Below are positions 6,096 to 9,382 of a DNA stretch of 9,382 nucleotides, one piece after another. Each line of letters begins with the position of its first letter. Position 1 is the stretch's first letter. This DNA is from Syntrophomonadaceae bacterium. GTDB lineage: Bacteria > Bacillota > Dethiobacteria > DTU022 > UBA8154. A model generated the notes under the pieces. It saw only the letters and a list, made by a program, of their open reading frames with translations. It searched no databases and had not been told where the DNA came from. The translations under genes and the position numbers were made by a program. Location of the stretch: the NCBI GenBank assembly GCA_003561325.1, contig PWWY01000063.1:1-9382 (forward strand). Reading direction: 5' to 3'.

Positions 6096-8534
6096 TTATT
6101 GTCTTCTTAACACAGCGGCGTACTTCCTCTGCAGCACAGTTTCCAGGTCTGCCATGATTCGGTCAACTTCATGGTCCTGCAGTGTCCTTTCCGGGTGACG
6201 AAACGTAAAGGCGAAGGCGAGGCTGATCTGACCTTCCGGTACTTGTTGTCCCTGGTACACATCGAATAGCACGGCCTTTTCAAGCCATTCACCCGCCTGT
6301 TCCTCGATGGTCGACATGATGTCCGCGGAGAAGACAGAGTCGGGAACGATATAAGCCGCATCCCGCAAGACCGCCGGATAGCGAGGAAGCGCTTTGAATG
6401 GCAGGGACAGAGCTGCATGCTTGTAGAGCGGCTCCAGGAATATTTCAGCCACGTAAATATTTTGTTTAAATTCGAGGCTGTCCTGCAGCCTTGGATGTAA
6501 AGCCCCCAAAGTACCCAGCTCCTCCCCGGCGACGAGCAGTTTCGCCCCCCGGGTTGGATGGAGAAACGGCACCCGGGCAGGTTTCCAGCTGCAGGCCGTT
6601 ACACCGATCCGGCGCAGCATTACCTCCAGTATGCCTTTAAGATAATAAAAATCAACCGGCCGGGCATTCTTTTGCCAGTGATCCGCTCCGGTGTTGCCGG
6701 TCACGGCCACGGAGAGCATTTCGATTTCCCGGGGAAGGCCACCGCTTGTGTGAGACGGGAAAAATACAGCCCCTTGTTCAAAAAGAAACTGGTTTTGTGC
6801 CTGACGGTTGAAATTATACTGCAGCGTTTTCAACATGTTGGGCAGCAGTGTCGTGCGCATGACTTCCTGGTCTTCGGTCAGCGGATTTTTCAAGGTTACC
6901 GCGTTTCTGCGGTAGTCGCCCGGCTCCAAGTGGATTGCGTCGAAGAAGCGGGGATTCATAAATGAGAAGGTGATAATCTCTTGCAAGCCGCAGGAGACCA
7001 GGGCTTCTGTGATCCTGTTGAGAACTCGTTTCTGCCAGGAAGGCCTTCCCACTGTAATGACCCCCTGGGGAAGCGTCGTTGGGATCGTGTCATACCTTTT
7101 CAGCCGGGCGATCTCTTCCACCAGGTCCACTCCCAGGGTAATATCCTGCCGAAATGAAGGCACCTGGACGTTTAATTCTGCCTGGTCCTGGCCGACCTTC
7201 CCCGGCTCCGACTGGCCATTTAACACCGTGAGGCCGAGTTTTTCCAGGATATTTTTTATCTCACCGCCGCTCACCGCGTAACCCAAATGCTGTTCCACTT
7301 CGGCCACCTTGAAGTGAATCTCCACGGGAACCCAGGGATTCGGGTAGAGATCAATCATGCCCCGGGAGACGTCTCCTCCCGCAGTTACCTGCATGAACTG
7401 GATGGCCCGGTTTTGAGCATAAGCGATCCCTTCCCGGTCGATTCCTTTCTCGAAGCGCTGGGAGGCATCCGAAGGCAAGTTAAACTTGCGGGCCGTCTTC
7501 CGGACATTCACCGGATCAAAGCTGGCCGCTTCCAGCAAGATATGTCTCGTATCAGCCGTAATTTCTGTGTTTTCTCCTCCCATGACCCCGGCTAATCCAA
7601 TACTTTCTGAGGAATCAGCAATGACAAGCACATCGGGATCCAGCTTCCTTTCTACTCCGTCAAGGGTGACCAGCTTTTCTCCCTCTTTAGCTCGCCTCAC
7701 CTTCACGGTCCTGTCTTTGATCTTTCCCATTTCAAAGGCGTGCATGGGCTGACCCGTCTCCCACATCACGTAATTGGTGGCATCAACAATATTGTTAATG
7801 GGGCGAATGCCAGCGGCGAGGAGTTTTAATTGTATATTCAGCGGTGAAGGACCTACCTGCACATTTTTTATTTCCCGGGCTGCATAACGGTGACAAAGCG
7901 ATGGTTCCTCAATTTCGATCGCAGCTGCGATGGCTGTACCATCCTCGACCAATTCTACCCTGGGGCGGATCATCGTGCCGCCGGTAATCGCGGCCACTTC
8001 CCGGGCTACACCGAATAATCCCAGGCAGTCGGCGCGATTTGGCGTCAACTCCAGCTCTAAAACAGGCTGTTGAAGGAATAAAACATCGATCAAGCGGTCT
8101 CCAGCCTGGCATTTTTCCTGGATGATCAAGACACCGGGGTTATCCTGGGTCAGATCCAGCTCAAGCTCTGCAGCAGAAAGGATCATTCCCTGGGATACAA
8201 CGCCTTTGATCGTCATTTCTTCCATGATTTGGCCGCCAGGCAGCCGGGAACCCGGCAGGGCCACGGCCACATAATCCCCCTCACGGATATTCCAGGCCCC
8301 GCAAACAACCTGATTCCGTTGAAAACCGCAGTCCACCTGCACCAGCTGCAGGTTTTCCGCTGCGGGATGCGGCGACCGTTGTCGGACCTGGCCAACGAGA
8401 ATGGCCTCGTCGACAGGCGCAAAACATTCTATGGCTCCTACCTCAATCCCGGACATGGTCAGATTGTCCGCCAGCTCTTCCGGGGTCTGCGAGATAGAAA
8501 TGTATTCCTTCAACCACTGGTAGGGTACTCGCAT
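6096..8534 (-). CDS. pheT: Phenylalanyl-tRNA synthetase beta subunit
   Basis: Beta subunit of the alpha2-beta2 enzyme that charges tRNA-Phe in the cytoplasm; it binds the tRNA and hydrolyses mischarged Tyr-tRNA-Phe. The 812 residues are the usual full length. The N-terminus MRVPYQWLKEYI is typical. An EMAP-like tRNA-binding domain follows (about 39-150, with VVCGAWNIREGD and VVSQGMILSAAELEL). The B3/B4 editing domain covers about 205-375, with NNIVDATNYVMWETGQPMHAF and SDASQRFEKGID. Then come the B5 domain (about 400-475), the catalytic-like core and a C-terminal FDX-ACB anticodon-binding domain (about 717-810, starting near PRYPAVLRD). The start is 36 nt after the pheS stop. Its best Shine-Dalgarno, AAAGGA at 8546-8551, is 11 nt away, a little distant. 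No internal stop or frameshift is seen. Confidence 0.98.
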   Translation of the reverse strand: MRVPYQWLKEYISISQTPEELADNLTMSGIEVGAIECFAPVDEAILVGQVRQRSPHPAAENLQLVQVDCGFQRNQVVCGAWNIREGDYVAVALPGSRLPGGQIMEEMTIKGVVSQGMILSAAELELDLTQDNPGVLIIQEKCQAGDRLIDVLFLQQPVLELELTPNRADCLGLFGVAREVAAITGGTMIRPRVELVEDGTAIAAAIEIEEPSLCHRYAAREIKNVQVGPSPLNIQLKLLAAGIRPINNIVDATNYVMWETGQPMHAFEMGKIKDRTVKVRRAKEGEKLVTLDGVERKLDPDVLVIADSSESIGLAGVMGGENTEITADTRHILLEAASFDPVNVRKTARKFNLPSDASQRFEKGIDREGIAYAQNRAIQFMQVTAGGDVSRGMIDLYPNPWVPVEIHFKVAEVEQHLGYAVSGGEIKNILEKLGLTVLNGQSEPGKVGQDQAELNVQVPSFRQDITLGVDLVEEIARLKRYDTIPTTLPQGVITVGRPSWQKRVLNRITEALVSCGLQEIITFSFMNPRFFDAIHLEPGDYRRNAVTLKNPLTEDQEVMRTTLLPNMLKTLQYNFNRQAQNQFLFEQGAVFFPSHTSGGLPREIEMLSVAVTGNTGADHWQKNARPVDFYYLKGILEVMLRRIGVTACSWKPARVPFLHPTRGAKLLVAGEELGTLGALHPRLQDSLEFKQNIYVAEIFLEPLYKHAALSLPFKALPRYPAVLRDAAYIVPDSVFSADIMSTIEEQAGEWLEKAVLFDVYQGQQVPEGQISLAFAFTFRHPERTLQDHEVDRIMADLETVLQRKYAAVLRRQ

Positions 8535-8570
8535 CGCTAAATCCGTCCTTTCTAGATCGTAGTCATCTGG

Positions 8571-9382
8571 TTAATACTGTTCCAGCATGCGCAGATCATT
8601 ATGATAAAACAGCCGGATATCATCAATACCATACTTGAGCATGGCAATTCGTTCAACCCCCATGCCAAAGGCATAACCGGTCACCTCATTCGGGTCGTAT
8701 CCCGACATCTCCAGGACCCTGGGGTGCACCATCCCCGATCCCAGTATCTCCAACCAGCCGGTTTCGCTGCAAACGCGGCAGCCCCGGCCATCACAGATGA
8801 TGCACGAAATATCCACTTCCGCACTGGGCTCCGTAAAGGGGAAATAGCTGGGACGCAGCCTGATTTCACGGTCCCCACCGAACATTTCCCGGACAAATAG
8901 CAGCAAGGTGCCCTTCAAGTCGGCCATGGTGATATGCTTGTCCACGGCAAGTCCTTCTACCTGGTGAAACATCGGTGAATGCGTCACATCATCGTCCCTG
9001 CGATACACTTTTCCCGGGGCAATAATCCGCACTGGCAGTTCTCCCTGCATGGCTTCCATGGTGCGGATTTGCACCGGTGAAGTATGGGTCCGCAGCAGAA
9101 TATCGCTGCTGATGTAATAAGAATCCTGCATATCCCTGGCAGGGTGCTCCCGGGGGATATTCAAGGCTTCAAAATTGTAATAGTCGTATTCAATATCCGG
9201 ACCCTCAGCAATTTTAAACCCCATGCTCGTAAAGATTTCTTCTATTTCCTGCAGGATGACCTGCAGAGGATGGCGACGGCCCATGGCGAAAGAAAAGCCC
9301 GGCAGGGTCACGTCAATTCTTTCAGCATCCCAGCGTCCTGCGATCGCGTTGTTTTTAATGGCTTCCTGCTTTTCTGCCAGCA
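8571..9382 (-). CDS. pheS: Phenylalanyl-tRNA synthetase alpha subunit, 5' end outside window
   Basis: Catalytic alpha subunit of the class II tRNA synthetase that activates Phe with ATP and transfers it to tRNA-Phe. The frame stays open to the right edge and the GTG at 9311 is an internal Val codon: the 23 codons before it read as typical PheS (ending ERIDVTLPG). About 269 residues are visible; some 70 of the N-terminal coiled-coil region are missing. Motif 2 is seen in KVYRRDDDVTHSPMFHQVEG and motif 3 in AFGMGVERIAMLKYG. The C-terminus NDLRMLEQY is standard. A four-Cys cluster, C-x2-C-x4-C-x2-C followed by GW (8769-8804), precedes EILGSGMVHP, as in many Bacillota PheS. Any T-box or promoter controlling pheST would lie beyond the right edge. 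Confidence 0.98.
   Translation of the reverse strand, partial: LAEKQEAIKNNAIAGRWDAERIDVTLPGFSFAMGRRHPLQVILQEIEEIFTSMGFKIAEGPDIEYDYYNFEALNIPREHPARDMQDSYYISSDILLRTHTSPVQIRTMEAMQGELPVRIIAPGKVYRRDDDVTHSPMFHQVEGLAVDKHITMADLKGTLLLFVREMFGGDREIRLRPSYFPFTEPSAEVDISCIICDGRGCRVCSETGWLEILGSGMVHPRVLEMSGYDPNEVTGYAFGMGVERIAMLKYGIDDIRLFYHNDLRMLEQY

Noticed and set aside
8571..9311. pheS starting at the GTG at 9311
   Set aside because: The same frame continues to the window edge with typical PheS residues, so that codon is an internal Val.

Overview
The window carries a conserved housekeeping block of a Bacillota bacterium, most likely of the class Clostridia. This rests on the gene order pheS-pheT-zapA-cvpA-...-mutS2, which matches the order known from Bacillus and many Clostridia, on strong AGGTGAG/AAAGGA-type ribosome binding sites, on one GTG start, and on a moderate base composition. 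The species cannot be named from the sequence alone. The window is almost fully coding. The longest gap between genes is 81 bases (6015-6095), so no stretch over 300 bases lacks a gene.

Layout. At the left, on the + strand, is the 3' part of a class A penicillin-binding protein (1-2012). It holds the transpeptidase domain, two Cys-containing modules, a fibronectin type III domain and an acidic tail. Facing it on the - strand is one co-directional series, read from the right edge leftwards: pheS (5' end outside the window), pheT, zapA, cvpA, an Mpg/AAG-family 3-methyladenine DNA glycosylase gene, and mutS2. The two transcription directions converge near 2013-2092, where a perfect 11-bp inverted repeat overlaps the stop codon of the penicillin-binding protein gene.

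How the genes relate. pheS and pheT encode the two subunits of phenylalanyl-tRNA synthetase. zapA (FtsZ-ring factor) and cvpA (four-helix membrane protein) are 4 nt apart and probably translationally coupled. The glycosylase gene and mutS2 are also 4 nt apart, with the mutS2 Shine-Dalgarno sequence lying over the glycosylase stop codon. The series therefore joins tRNA charging, division and DNA or ribosome maintenance, as in other Bacillota. The main departure from the B. subtilis arrangement is that an Mpg glycosylase gene sits where polX is found there, and rnhC is absent from between pheT and zapA.

I found no mobile element, CRISPR array, tRNA or rRNA gene, or recognisable new defence or biosynthetic system. 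The points worth a second look are modest: the glycosylase at the polX position, the stem over the stop codon, two A-tracts in zapA where loss of one base would fuse it to cvpA, and the unusual C-terminal architecture of the penicillin-binding protein.
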